A stretch of DNA of 64,000 nucleotides, taken from positions 62,001-126,000 of the forward strand of contig JBATDG010000059.1 of NCBI GenBank assembly GCA_049663345.1, given 5' to 3'. The translations under genes and the position numbers were made by a program. The notes below the pieces were generated by a model. It was not told the origin of the DNA. It ran no database searches and saw nothing but the letters and a program-made list of their open reading frames with translations. Each line of letters opens with the position of its first letter. Positions within the stretch are counted from its first letter, which is position 1. This DNA comes from SZUA-365 sp049663345 (lineage in GTDB: Bacteria > Bacteroidota > Ignavibacteria > SZUA-365). Below, piece after piece: positions 1 to 9,021 of the stretch.

Positions 1-508
1 CGATGACCGTTACCAGCGATCCCTCGGGTAAGGCCAGAAGCACTGTCGCTTGAGAACCCGGGTACGCGCGAAGATCCGCACCGCCAATTGCGACAGCTGC
101 ATCTACCAGCACAGCACCTTCCAGTCCCGGGCTATGCGCAACAGGGTCTATCGCATCGAAATCCGGGATGGGCTGATCCTGATAAAGCTGAATCCCTCCA
201 CCGTACGCCGGAACGCGATTGCTCTTCACTTCGGAGGCAGTGACCTCAATCGGATCGAGAAGAGAACTCATGATCCAACCGGAATACTTTCCGATGCGAA
301 CTGAACTCCAGTCCGCCTTCACTGCGACGATGGAAACCTCATCGCCTTTTTTGAGCGTTGTCACGACCTTCGATTTTGTGTTGGCCTCGGCACGGAGGCG
401 CACACTTTTAGCGTTCACTCGTGCGGGAGTGCCAGCGTCTTGTGCATGGAGGAAAAGGGGAGAGCAGAGAAGGAAAAGCAAAAGCAGGCGAAGTAAACGA
501 GGAAGCAT
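1..508 (-). CDS. Secreted SH3-like domain protein, N-terminal part (runs off the left edge)
   Basis: The reading frame stays open from ATG at 508 to the window edge, giving 169 residues with no stop. The start is fixed by an AGGAGG Shine-Dalgarno about 8 nt upstream. The N-terminus is a signal peptide (leucine-rich core ending LFLHAQ). A bacterial SH3-type repeat follows at about residues 30-85 (ARVNAKSVRLRAEANTKSKV, then KKGDEVSIV, W and GWI). A second SH3-like segment seems to begin near residue 145 (GGADLRAYPGSQATVL), just before the edge. Such domains usually bind cell-wall or other envelope ligands, but no specific role can be given. Plus-strand ORFs over the same bases are shadows. Confidence 0.8.
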   Translation of the reverse strand, partial: MLPRLLRLLLLFLLCSPLFLHAQDAGTPARVNAKSVRLRAEANTKSKVVTTLKKGDEVSIVAVKADWSSVRIGKYSGWIMSSLLDPIEVTASEVKSNRVPAYGGGIQLYQDQPIPDFDAIDPVAHSPGLEGAVLVDAAVAIGGADLRAYPGSQATVLLALPEGSLVTVI

Positions 509-656
509 GCGGACCTCCTAACAAATGGCAGGTGTATGCGACCGCTCAGCTGATATTTATCTGAGCAAGCGGGAAGGGAATTACGGTATTAATCAGTCTC
601 GGATGCTAATATATTCGATAGATCAATAGCAGACAAGCTGATAAGACGACTAATTT

Positions 657-2744
657 TCAATTCGCACTTTCAACCGTCTGAGTAAGATCGATATGGAAAA
701 CCGTCCCTTTACCTTTGACGCTCTCAAACCAGATGGGTAATCCCAGAAGATCGAGGTACTTTTTCACAAGGGAAAGCCCTAGTCCAATCCCGTCAAACCG
801 GCGGGAATACCCTATATCTTCTTGCGTATATGGGTTAAAAAGCAGGGGTTTGTATTCATCGGATATACCGACGCCTGTATCCGCGATATCAAGCATGACA
901 CGATCATTCCCATCCCCATAAAGTCGTATTGTGACAGAACCTTGATCTGTGAATTTGATAGCATTATTCACAAGATTGCTGATCGCCTCGGTGAGGCAAT
1001 ACTCATCGGTAGAGATAGTGAGATGCCCCAATTCATTTTCATAATTGAGTGTGATGTTTTTCTGAGCAGTCTGAAAGATAAAGCCCTCACGGATGTAGCT
1101 TAGCTGCGTGTGCAAGTCGATGGGAGTGCGGCTCAGCTGCAGATCGCCGGATTGAATTCTCGACAGGATCAAGATAAGATCAACTGTTCTGAGCAGTCGC
1201 TGTACGCCAAACTGCACATGTTCGAAATAGCTTTGTTGGGATTCGTCGAGATAAGCAGTACATGCCTCTTCTATCAGCATGCTAAAGCCGGCAATGGAAT
1301 TCAGCGGAGTGCGAATTTCATGGGAAATATTTGCAACAAAGGCGTCCTTGAGTTTTTCCGATCTTTCTGCTTGTTCCTTGGCGCGGAGCAGTTCTCGCTC
1401 TGAAGTCTTCCTTTCGGTGATGTCTGAAAACATGCCGAATGACCCCATGTATTTGCCAGCGCCATCGAACATAGGAGATGCGGAGACACTGGTCCATAGC
1501 AGAGAGTTGTCACGCCTCACAAGTCTCTGTTCGTACTTTCCGGAAACACCTGTCTCGCGAGAACGCATTCTTTCCCTCATTGTGTCCAGATCCTCTGCTG
1601 GGAAAATGCTCTCGAAGTTCATTCCTTCGAGCTCTTCAACATTATACCCGAGCATTCTACTGAATGTCGGATTTACCGAAGTTATTACCTGCCGTTCATC
1701 GACGATACAGATTCCTTCAACCGTTGTCTCAAAGATCGTGCGATATTTCTTCTCGCTTTCAATGAGCAGTTTTTCTGCCCGTCTGCTCTCGGTAATATCC
1801 TGTAAAATACAATGAGTCTTTTGGAATTGGCCTTTATCGTTATAGCCTATCTTCCCCTCGAACGCTATGAACAGGTGTTGGCCATTTTTATGGATCATTC
1901 CAAATTCACTATGAATTCGACCCTCTTTTTTAAAGAGAGGGAAGCGCTCGATGAATCCCTCGCGATATGGGGGAGGCAGAAAATCACCGAACCACTTTCC
2001 GATCACCTCGTCGCGGGAATATCCCAGCGTGCGGAGCCACTGATCGTTGACTTCAATAAAATTGCCGTCTTCGTCCAATGATTGATATCCCAGCGGAGCG
2101 CGATTGAACAATGTCTGGAAACGCTCCTCGCTTTCACGCAGCGATGATAGCGCCTGATCTCGCTCGACGATCTGATTCTTGAGGAGGTACATGCTGTAGG
2201 CCTTCTCGGAAATGTTGTTCGCAAAGACAAACAGCATTTTCGACACCCTTTCGAATTGCTCCCGCGACATCTCCGGAACCTCCTGCAGCGCGGTCAGGAA
2301 CTCAGAACGCTCAACCCCAATCTCGTCAGCATAATTCAGCATAAGCGATTCATCAAGATCTTCATTTCGGACTTGCCCGATCAGCCAGTTGGCAACATGA
2401 CAGCCGCCGATGGTGATACTTGCCCCAGCGTCCCAAAGCCCGCCACTCAAACAGGGCTGAACAATTGGTCCTGTGGGGTGCTGTCGTCCCAATTCGGCGT
2501 CGGATGCAAAGCAGTTGGCAAGTCCCTTTTCAGTCTTGCGGATCACTCCGCTGCACAGGCGGCAGAAATTGCTTGGGTTTGTCAGCGGAGTGCCATCCGG
2601 ATGCGTGATGATGGATGCCACGCCATTAGCTTCTGCAAAAAGATCCTGGAGACTCTGCAATTCGTTCGCGCCAAAGAGGGCCAGGAAATCAGAAGAACTG
2701 ATCTGAAATTCTGATTCGGGCATCGACACTGAATCCTGTGCCAT
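657..2744 (-). CDS. Sensor histidine kinase, PocR-PAS-PAS-HisKA-HATPase
   Basis: A 695-residue kinase without a clear transmembrane segment, so probably cytoplasmic. Residues about 15-180 resemble the PocR sensory domain, with a spaced cysteine set (CRLCSG, NCFASD, QPCLSGG). Two PAS/PAC units follow at about 205-445. The dimerisation box is VANISHEIRTPLNSIAGF, with the phospho-accepting His. The ATPase has NLVNNAIKFT (N box), DTGVGIS (G1) and GIGLGLSLVKKY (G2). There is no receiver domain. The gene lies 6 bp downstream of a second kinase (2751-4793) with a near-duplicate transmitter, so the two are probably co-transcribed. No response regulator with a DNA-binding domain adjoins them. PocR domains are known to sense small organic ligands; the ligand here is unknown. 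Confidence 0.88.
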   Translation of the reverse strand: MAQDSVSMPESEFQISSSDFLALFGANELQSLQDLFAEANGVASIITHPDGTPLTNPSNFCRLCSGVIRKTEKGLANCFASDAELGRQHPTGPIVQPCLSGGLWDAGASITIGGCHVANWLIGQVRNEDLDESLMLNYADEIGVERSEFLTALQEVPEMSREQFERVSKMLFVFANNISEKAYSMYLLKNQIVERDQALSSLRESEERFQTLFNRAPLGYQSLDEDGNFIEVNDQWLRTLGYSRDEVIGKWFGDFLPPPYREGFIERFPLFKKEGRIHSEFGMIHKNGQHLFIAFEGKIGYNDKGQFQKTHCILQDITESRRAEKLLIESEKKYRTIFETTVEGICIVDERQVITSVNPTFSRMLGYNVEELEGMNFESIFPAEDLDTMRERMRSRETGVSGKYEQRLVRRDNSLLWTSVSASPMFDGAGKYMGSFGMFSDITERKTSERELLRAKEQAERSEKLKDAFVANISHEIRTPLNSIAGFSMLIEEACTAYLDESQQSYFEHVQFGVQRLLRTVDLILILSRIQSGDLQLSRTPIDLHTQLSYIREGFIFQTAQKNITLNYENELGHLTISTDEYCLTEAISNLVNNAIKFTDQGSVTIRLYGDGNDRVMLDIADTGVGISDEYKPLLFNPYTQEDIGYSRRFDGIGLGLSLVKKYLDLLGLPIWFESVKGKGTVFHIDLTQTVESAN

Positions 2745-2750
2745 AAGCAG

Positions 2751-4793
2751 TTACTCTTGCGAAAGTGAGTCTCGGGATTTTGCCAGAAGTCTGTTGATTG
2801 TCTGAAGTAAATGTTGTTTCGCCACAGGTTTCGAGAAGTACTCAGAGCAGCCTGCATTGATGCAATTAATGCCGTCTTCCGGAAAGGCGTGTGCGGTAAC
2901 GGCGATGATGGGCACTGCTCTGAATTTATCAATTTCCCGGAGTCTTCTCGTGATCTGCAGTCCGTCCTTGTCTCCTTTGAGAGAGACGTCCATCAAAATC
3001 AGATCGATTGGGTGTGCGTCCAATTGGATGTATACGCTCGCATCGTCATCAGCAAGGTACAGAGTATATTCTTCGGGCATGATTTCCTGCATCAGCTGAA
3101 CGGATGCCGGGTCATCCTCGACGAGGAGAATATTGGCAGCAGTCGGATGCAGATGCTCAATGTCGGGATCTGGCTGTTGGCGGACTGAATCCTGAGGAAC
3201 AGCCAGTGTGGGAGAAGTGGCGGCTGCTGCATGTACGCAGCGGCTGAGATCAATTCGAAAGGTTGTCCCGGTATGCTTCTGGCTAAGGAAGGTGATGGGC
3301 AGCTCCAGCAAATCGAGATACTTCTTTACCAGGGTCATGCCGAGACCGATACCTTCAAATCGGCGCGAATAGCCAGTCTCCTCCTGTGAATATGGCTCGA
3401 AGAGGTGCGGTTTGTACTCGTCGGAAATACCGATACCTGTATCGATTATTTCGAGAAACACCTTGTTGCCGGCTTCTGTCGTGAGGTGGATTTTGACAGA
3501 TCCCCCGTGCGTGAATTTGATGGCATTATGCAGGAGGTTGCTGATTGCTTCAGTCAGGCAGTATTTATCCGTTACGATGTTGAGAGGGCCGATGTCGTTC
3601 AAAATCTGGAGTGAAAGACCTTTCTGCTTCGCCTGAATTGCAAGGCTTTCCAGTACCAGGCTGAGCAGATCCGGAAGATCGACTACCCGGTGCCTGAGCT
3701 GAATATCTCCGGTCTGGATTCTTGACAGCGCAAGTATGAGGTCAACCGTGCGCATGAGCCGATCTATGCTGAATTGAATGCGTTCGAAGTATCCCTGCTG
3801 GGCTTCAGTCAGGAAAATCGTGCACGCTTCTTCGATGAGTTTGCTGAATCCTGCGATAGAGTTGAGCGGTGTACGAACTTCATGGGATATATTTGCGATG
3901 AAGGCATCCTTCAGTTTGTCCATGCGTTCAGCGCGATCCTTAGCGTCAATCAGCGCATTTTCGGCTTGCCTGCGCTCTGTGATATCGATTGTATACCCGG
4001 CCAGCAAGTTTTTATCTTGCAGTGTCATCGGGAATTTAATCGTTGCGTAGTAACGGCCGTTCAGCTCCTCATCGAGCTTCAAAACCTCACCGCGGGAGAC
4101 AACTGACCAGTCATCCTCAGTAATTTTTTCTGCGAATTCAGTGGGGAACAATTCAAACATGTTTCTCCCAACCATGTCCCGTCCGGAAATGCCGATCATG
4201 TCGATATAGTTGTCGCTTGCATAAAGGACGCGGCTCTCGTTGGGAGTCACAGTTTTAATGTAGGCATGGATGGGGGAGTTCTGCATGAAGTGGGAGAACA
4301 TCTCCTCGTGCTGGCGAAGAGTGTCCTCGGTCAGTTTGCGTTTTGTGATGTCGCGGATGAAAGCGACAATGCGCCCACCATCATTGTCAATGTGCTGCAG
4401 GCTGATTTCTACGGGGAACAGACTCCCGTCCTTGCGCCGGTGCAGACTCTCAAAGCGTTCATGGTCAATTTCTGTTACGAGTTGAATGTGAGCAACGGTC
4501 TCGACAGACGTTTCAACTGCCTCAAGGTCAGAGACAGACATATCAAGCAGTTCCTGCTCACTATACCCGCTCATTCTGCAATACGCGTGATTTACCTCCA
4601 TCAGCTTTCCCTGCAGATCAACCAGCCAGAAACCGTCCATTGCTATCTGAAGAATACTGCGATGGAGCGCGTCACTCTTCCGATGCTTCTCGTCCGGGAG
4701 TAGTCCACCTCCGATGGGATCAAGAGGAGCCTCTTTACCTTTTGGATCGACATTTGACGAGTTCAAGCTTTCCTCACCGGGTGGATGGGACAA
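2751..4793 (-). CDS. Hybrid sensor histidine kinase, PAS-PAS-HisKA-HATPase-REC
   Basis: A 680-residue hybrid kinase. Two PAS/PAC units lie at about 38-155 and 165-280. The transmitter carries IANISHEVRTPLNSIAGF, NLLHNAIKFT, DTGIGIS and GIGLGMTLVKKY. A C-terminal receiver at about 550-675 has the acidic pair in LLVEDD, the phospho-acceptor in LILMDVSL and the Lys in YFSKPVAK. No membrane span is evident. The transmitter is strikingly like that of the next gene downstream, indicating tandem duplication. The frame begins with TTG at 4793, and no better ATG lies upstream in frame, so the exact start is uncertain. Being divergent from the lipid-type operon at 5183 makes a regulatory link possible but unproven. 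Confidence 0.87.
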   Translation of the reverse strand: MSHPPGEESLNSSNVDPKGKEAPLDPIGGGLLPDEKHRKSDALHRSILQIAMDGFWLVDLQGKLMEVNHAYCRMSGYSEQELLDMSVSDLEAVETSVETVAHIQLVTEIDHERFESLHRRKDGSLFPVEISLQHIDNDGGRIVAFIRDITKRKLTEDTLRQHEEMFSHFMQNSPIHAYIKTVTPNESRVLYASDNYIDMIGISGRDMVGRNMFELFPTEFAEKITEDDWSVVSRGEVLKLDEELNGRYYATIKFPMTLQDKNLLAGYTIDITERRQAENALIDAKDRAERMDKLKDAFIANISHEVRTPLNSIAGFSKLIEEACTIFLTEAQQGYFERIQFSIDRLMRTVDLILALSRIQTGDIQLRHRVVDLPDLLSLVLESLAIQAKQKGLSLQILNDIGPLNIVTDKYCLTEAISNLLHNAIKFTHGGSVKIHLTTEAGNKVFLEIIDTGIGISDEYKPHLFEPYSQEETGYSRRFEGIGLGMTLVKKYLDLLELPITFLSQKHTGTTFRIDLSRCVHAAAATSPTLAVPQDSVRQQPDPDIEHLHPTAANILLVEDDPASVQLMQEIMPEEYTLYLADDDASVYIQLDAHPIDLILMDVSLKGDKDGLQITRRLREIDKFRAVPIIAVTAHAFPEDGINCINAGCSEYFSKPVAKQHLLQTINRLLAKSRDSLSQE

Positions 4794-5182
4794 GGCAAAA
4801 TCGAAATCTCAAGGAACGTTCGGGAAAGCTACTGAAAGAATGAGGGAGAGTCAAACAGTATTGTTCGGCAGCGTTTGCGCCTGCGGCAGCGTAGGCACTT
4901 TCGCAAATCACAATCGGCAGTGGCCTCGGCCAGGGTAGATGCGGCCGGGCTGCATTCGGCCCTTTTGAATCGGGTTGTTTTATCCGGAATGATTTTCTAC
5001 GTTGTCTGATGCTTGTGCGATGAACCTGGGTGAAGGTTTGGATTACCGAATTGCTGCCGATGACTTTGCGCCGCTTGAGGATATTTGCAACAATATGCCT
5101 CGACATGACTGTTGGCGTCTGGATACGAGGCGTGGCCTCGTGTTCCATTCACGCATGTAGTGTTTTCAGTCAAGGAGTGAAG
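4794..5182. other. Divergent intergenic region before the lipid-type operon
   Basis: About 390 bp between the kinase start (4793, minus) and the cysteine desulfurase start (5183, plus). Open frames here overlap one another and match nothing recognisable. The region must hold the promoters for both directions, but no consensus promoter could be assigned with confidence. A short GC-rich inverted repeat (GGCCG...CGGCC, about 4951-4969) followed by TTTT is a weak hairpin candidate. Confidence 0.5.
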
Positions 5183-6697
5183 ATGTTCCGACTCAGACGA
5201 AAAGTGTATTTGGACAACAATGCTACCACGGCAATTGCCCCGGCTGTTGTAAGGAAGATGCATCATGTCCTCAAGCATCAGTACGGAAATCCTTCGTCAC
5301 TCTATAAAATCTCCTATGCCTCCGCGGAATTGCTGGCGACCTCAAGAGCGGAGATTGCCGGGAAGCTCCATGCGCAGCCAGAGGAGTTGTTCTTTACAGG
5401 ATGCGCAACGGAGTCAAACAATCAGATCATTCATTCAGCGTTTGAGCATCATTTCCCCTCAAAGACAACCATACTGACGACGCCGATAGAGCATCCTTCC
5501 GTTCTCAGCACACTGGAGTATCTGAAAACGAAAGGGCTGAGGGTGGAGTATGTCCCGGTGGACAGCTGCGGCCGCATCAAGATGGATGCTTATCAGGCAA
5601 TGGTTGATGATTCCTGTTTTCTGGTCTGCGCCATGTTTGTCAATAACGAACTGGGAACGATTCAGGATATCCGGGAACTGGCCAGGATCGCTCACGCACA
5701 CGGTGCACTCTTTTTCTCCGACTGCGTGCAGGCCTTCGGGAAGATTCCGGTAGATGTGCAGGAACTCGACATTGATTATGCGAGCTTCTCGGCACATAAA
5801 ATCAATGGACCCAAAGGCGTCGGAGCATTGTATGCCCGGACCGGTGCGCCGCTCGAACCTTTCATTCACGGCGGACACCAGGAGCGCGGCTTCCGGGCGG
5901 GAACTGAAGGTCTGCACAACATTGCCGGGTTTGCACAGGCCGTGAAGGAGCTTCCTAAGCCAGGGAAAGGATCAGGCGCCAGCAGCCAAATGGACAAGGT
6001 GATGAAGGATTTCCGGAGGGGTTTAAAGTCCGTCGTGAGTGGATGCGTTTTCAATACGCCTGAGACGGACTCCGTTTCGAACACGCTGAACGTGACATTC
6101 CCTGGCAGACCCAATGCATTTCTAATGGCGTTCCTCGATATCAAGGGGATCAGCGTGTCCGCCGGTTCGGCCTGCAATACTCCTTCAAATGATCCGTCGC
6201 ATGTCCTCACAGCGATTGGGCTGACAGAAGAGCAGGCACGGGAGACGATCCGATTCAGTCTTTCGCGAAAAACCACTGCCAGCGATGTCCGCTACACTCT
6301 TCGGGCGATCAGCGAATTTGTGAATGAAAAAGACGATTCCATTCACATGCTGACTCCCTTCGAATTTGATGAGTCACTGATGCTCAATCCGGAGATGTAT
6401 ATTCTTGATATCCGGACTTCCTACGAGCGGAAAGCTCTTCGCAGTCTGCCCAATTCCCACGAAGCGGAATTCTGGAAAATGGATAGGTATCTGAAGTACC
6501 TGCCGAAAAACAAGAGCATCGTTGTTGTCTGCCATGGCGGGATGAATTCTCCCGTTATAGCTTACTATCTGAAGAAAAAGGGATTCAGAAACCTCTCTTT
6601 CATCATGACCGGCATGGTGGGATGGAAGCTGGCGCATCCCGATCTCTACAGCAAATACGCCGGAACGAATATTACTCATTTAGGCACGCGAGACTGA
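5183..6697 (+). CDS. Cysteine desulfurase (NifS/IscS-like) fused to a C-terminal rhodanese domain
   Basis: A PLP enzyme that releases sulfur from cysteine as a persulfide. ATG at 5183 is chosen because AAGGAG lies 6 nt upstream and the family start (VYLDNNATT) follows at once; the frame opens farther upstream without support. Visible residues are DNNATT (11-16), His104, Asp180/Gln183 for the cofactor, the Schiff-base Lys206 in SAHKINGPKGVG, and the catalytic Cys331 in SAGSACNTPS. Residues about 395-490 form a rhodanese-like domain with a candidate sulfur-carrying Cys450 in VVCHGG. The total of 504 residues is about 100 longer than a stand-alone desulfurase. It heads the operon; the inferred role is sulfur supply for the two Fe-S radical enzymes downstream. 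Confidence 0.88.
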   Translation: MFRLRRKVYLDNNATTAIAPAVVRKMHHVLKHQYGNPSSLYKISYASAELLATSRAEIAGKLHAQPEELFFTGCATESNNQIIHSAFEHHFPSKTTILTTPIEHPSVLSTLEYLKTKGLRVEYVPVDSCGRIKMDAYQAMVDDSCFLVCAMFVNNELGTIQDIRELARIAHAHGALFFSDCVQAFGKIPVDVQELDIDYASFSAHKINGPKGVGALYARTGAPLEPFIHGGHQERGFRAGTEGLHNIAGFAQAVKELPKPGKGSGASSQMDKVMKDFRRGLKSVVSGCVFNTPETDSVSNTLNVTFPGRPNAFLMAFLDIKGISVSAGSACNTPSNDPSHVLTAIGLTEEQARETIRFSLSRKTTASDVRYTLRAISEFVNEKDDSIHMLTPFEFDESLMLNPEMYILDIRTSYERKALRSLPNSHEAEFWKMDRYLKYLPKNKSIVVVCHGGMNSPVIAYYLKKKGFRNLSFIMTGMVGWKLAHPDLYSKYAGTNITHLGTRD

Positions 6698-6698
6698 T

Positions 6699-7253
6699 AT
6701 GAGATTTCACCTTGTGGATCGAGTAGATGAAGTATGCTACGACACTTATATAGTCGGTGTGAAATGCATCACGCTCGCTGATGATGTTTTTAATGAACAT
6801 TTTCCCGGCTATCCGATCTTTCCGGGCAGTCTCATTCAGGAAGGACTCGCCCAGCTTGCGGGTTCGTTTTTCGAAATCATACTGAACCGGAGAGGGTGGC
6901 CGATGAAGCGGTCGATTCTCACTGTGGTGAATAAGATGAAGTTTCGCCGTCCTGCTGAACCGGGAGACAAGCTAGTCTACCGGGCGGAAACGAAACTCCT
7001 GAATGAAGAATATGGCGTCGCAAAGGTCACCGCCACACTCGATGATGATATTTGCGCAGAGGGTGAATTTCTCTTTTCTTTCATAACTATCGACGATGCT
7101 GATCTGCTTCGTTCCCGGGAAACCATATACAGAATATGCATGAAGAACACACGCGAGATTCCGAATGAGGACCGCCGGGCCGGCGAGGAGGAAGCTCACG
7201 CAGAAACAATCGTCGGGGAAGAAGAGAAAGAGAATTCAGGAGACGCCGGATGA
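6699..7253 (+). CDS. FabZ-like 3-hydroxyacyl-ACP dehydratase
   Basis: A 184-residue hotdog-fold protein. The family signature HFPGYPIFPGSLIQEGLAQ holds the catalytic pair His34 and Glu48 (HFPGxPxxPG...E). FabZ enzymes dehydrate 3-hydroxyacyl-ACP to trans-2-enoyl-ACP. The C-terminal ~35 residues are a charged extension (glutamate-rich) beyond the usual ~150-residue fold. The start lies one base after the desulfurase stop, and the end overlaps the next gene by 4 bp (ATGA), so translation is probably coupled. No partner enoyl reductase is visible, which leaves open that the pathway keeps its double bonds. Confidence 0.87.
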   Translation: MRFHLVDRVDEVCYDTYIVGVKCITLADDVFNEHFPGYPIFPGSLIQEGLAQLAGSFFEIILNRRGWPMKRSILTVVNKMKFRRPAEPGDKLVYRAETKLLNEEYGVAKVTATLDDDICAEGEFLFSFITIDDADLLRSRETIYRICMKNTREIPNEDRRAGEEEAHAETIVGEEEKENSGDAG

Positions 7254-7837
7254 AATGGATGTATAAAAAGGCTGGGCTTGAGGAAGAAATCCCTGTCCGG
7301 CCCGTACTCAACAATAAAAAGCTGGTCAAGTATTTCAACCGGGAGACTGCGCTGGGAATCATCTGTCTGTCCGAACTACTCGAAGGGGTTTCCGTTCCAT
7401 CCGATACGCCTTTGTATTATGATACCGGTCTCGTCGAATACGAGGATTTTGGTCTGAACAAGATTGTTGAGAATTGCGCCGAAGATGGGACCTACTCGCA
7501 GGAGACGTTTGTCGGCCGGGGTATGTCCGTCATTTCACCCATGACGCAATTCAAGATTCTGCTCAATATGCCGCTCTGTTTTCTTTCAATCGAAAACAAT
7601 ATTACCGGCGATAATGCCGTGACATACTCATCTGCGGTCGGACTGCTCACGCACGCCAGACTGGCGGAAACGGATGGAGTTATTATTATCGGAGCTGGGA
7701 AAGTGAATGCAGATGGAGCGGTTGAAAGTGGTTTTGCTCTGCTCTCCCGCAGCGAGCTTGGCGACTTCAATGGCGAATACAAGGGGAAGGAAGGCATTGA
7801 AGTATTCCGGCAACTGAACTCGAAGGGGGAGAATTGA
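7250..7837 (+). CDS. Ketoacyl-synthase N-terminal-like protein without catalytic cysteine
   Basis: At 195 residues this is about half a ketoacyl synthase. The middle (SVISPMTQFKILLNMP, then SIENNITGDNAVTYSSAVG and DGVIIIGAGKVN) follows the N-terminal thiolase-fold half of FabF-like enzymes. Where the nucleophilic Cys is expected (ACASG) the sequence reads YSSAVG, with Ser near 127-128, so it should not condense acyl chains itself. Its length and placement just before a complete synthase recall chain-length-factor-type partners of aryl-polyene and type II polyketide systems. That analogy is inference. It overlaps both neighbours by 4 bp (ATGA, TTGA). Confidence 0.7.
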   Translation: MKWMYKKAGLEEEIPVRPVLNNKKLVKYFNRETALGIICLSELLEGVSVPSDTPLYYDTGLVEYEDFGLNKIVENCAEDGTYSQETFVGRGMSVISPMTQFKILLNMPLCFLSIENNITGDNAVTYSSAVGLLTHARLAETDGVIIIGAGKVNADGAVESGFALLSRSELGDFNGEYKGKEGIEVFRQLNSKGEN

Positions 7838-9021
7838 CAAGGGTCGTCATTACATCCGCAGGGGCAGTCTCTCCGCTCGGAACCGGTGTGCAGGAGAACC
7901 TGCGCAATCTGTCATCGGGGTATAAAGGCATTGCTTCGATAAAGAATTTCGATACATCGCATTTTCCTGTCTCACACGGAGCGGAAGCCAGGGCCGGAGA
8001 CGAAGTCATCCGCACGGACGCAGCGGTGGATCGGAAAGCGATGTTTATCAAATCCTCCGTCGCCGAGATAATCGAGAACAGCCTTTTCAGCGAATACGAC
8101 GCTCACGCAAGAGCATTGTTTCTCGGCGCCGGCATCGATTACTTCAATATTACTGGGTATCTCGATCATGCAGGAGCAGACTGGAAAGACTACTGCGCCC
8201 GTTCCTCAGTCGTGGTGGAGGAGATTGCCCGTGAGTGGAATATACTCGGGGGACACTGGACAAATGTCTCTGCCTGCGTCGCATCGACGCAAGCCATAGG
8301 ATTGGGATATCGCCTGATTCGTGAAAGTCCGTCCATGGCAGTGATCGCCGGGGGCTTCGATTCTATGCTTTCTCCGCTGCACTATCTCGGGTTTTACAAG
8401 CTGGGTGCACTGTCGACCTGGGAAGGCGATCCGAAGGAGTCCTGCCGACCCTTCGACAAAAACCGCTGCGGACTCGTGATCGGCGAAGGAGCCTCGGCGT
8501 ACCTGCTCGAAAACGAACAGCATGCGGACAAAGGCAGCATCCTCGCTGAAATAGCGGGCTACGCTTCTTCGATGGATGCATACATGGTTACCGACCCGCA
8601 TCCTGACGGTGAATTTCTCGCCAGGGCTGCTCTGTCCGCAATCCGTCAGGCAGGAATCACACCCGACGATATCGATTGTGTGCATTCACATGAAACCGGC
8701 ACCTTCAGAAACGCCCTCGCGGAAACCGGGGCGATGAAGCGTGTTTTCGGAGATCGGTATGCGGATATCCCGGTATTCTCCCTGAAAGGTCAGGTGGGTC
8801 ATCTCATCGGAGCCTGTGGTGCTCTGGAACTCCTTGCTGTCATCGACTCCATCCAGCATCAGCGGGTGCTGCCGACCGTCAATTTTTATGAGAAGGATCC
8901 GGATGTCGCGGTGCGCGTCGTTGTGGAGAAACCGTTGGAAATGAACATCAGGTATGTATTAAAACTCAACGCGGCTTTTGGCGGACAAAACACAGCACTG
9001 GTCTTCAGGAAATATGAATAA
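7834..9021 (+). CDS. 3-oxoacyl-ACP synthase, FabF-like
   Basis: A 395-residue condensing enzyme with the full catalytic set: Cys148 (NVSACVAST), His286 (VHSHETGT) and His323 (GQVGHLIGACGA), with Lys319 nearby. Such enzymes elongate acyl chains with malonyl-ACP. The start is TTG at 7834, overlapping the preceding stop (TTGA) with GGGGGAG just upstream. The His loop reads SHETGTFRN rather than the common AHGTGT, so this is a divergent, specialised synthase and probably not the housekeeping FabF. It probably pairs with the Cys-less partner encoded just before it. Confidence 0.88.
   Translation: MTRVVITSAGAVSPLGTGVQENLRNLSSGYKGIASIKNFDTSHFPVSHGAEARAGDEVIRTDAAVDRKAMFIKSSVAEIIENSLFSEYDAHARALFLGAGIDYFNITGYLDHAGADWKDYCARSSVVVEEIAREWNILGGHWTNVSACVASTQAIGLGYRLIRESPSMAVIAGGFDSMLSPLHYLGFYKLGALSTWEGDPKESCRPFDKNRCGLVIGEGASAYLLENEQHADKGSILAEIAGYASSMDAYMVTDPHPDGEFLARAALSAIRQAGITPDDIDCVHSHETGTFRNALAETGAMKRVFGDRYADIPVFSLKGQVGHLIGACGALELLAVIDSIQHQRVLPTVNFYEKDPDVAVRVVVEKPLEMNIRYVLKLNAAFGGQNTALVFRKYE

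Noticed and set aside
50..521. Two plus-strand open frames near the left edge
   Set aside because: They are antisense to a minus-strand gene with signal peptide, SH3-like domain and AGGAGG site; no domain in either.
5030..5182. N-terminal extension of the cysteine desulfurase to 5030
   Set aside because: The added residues do not match the family, and a strong ribosome site supports the start at 5183.
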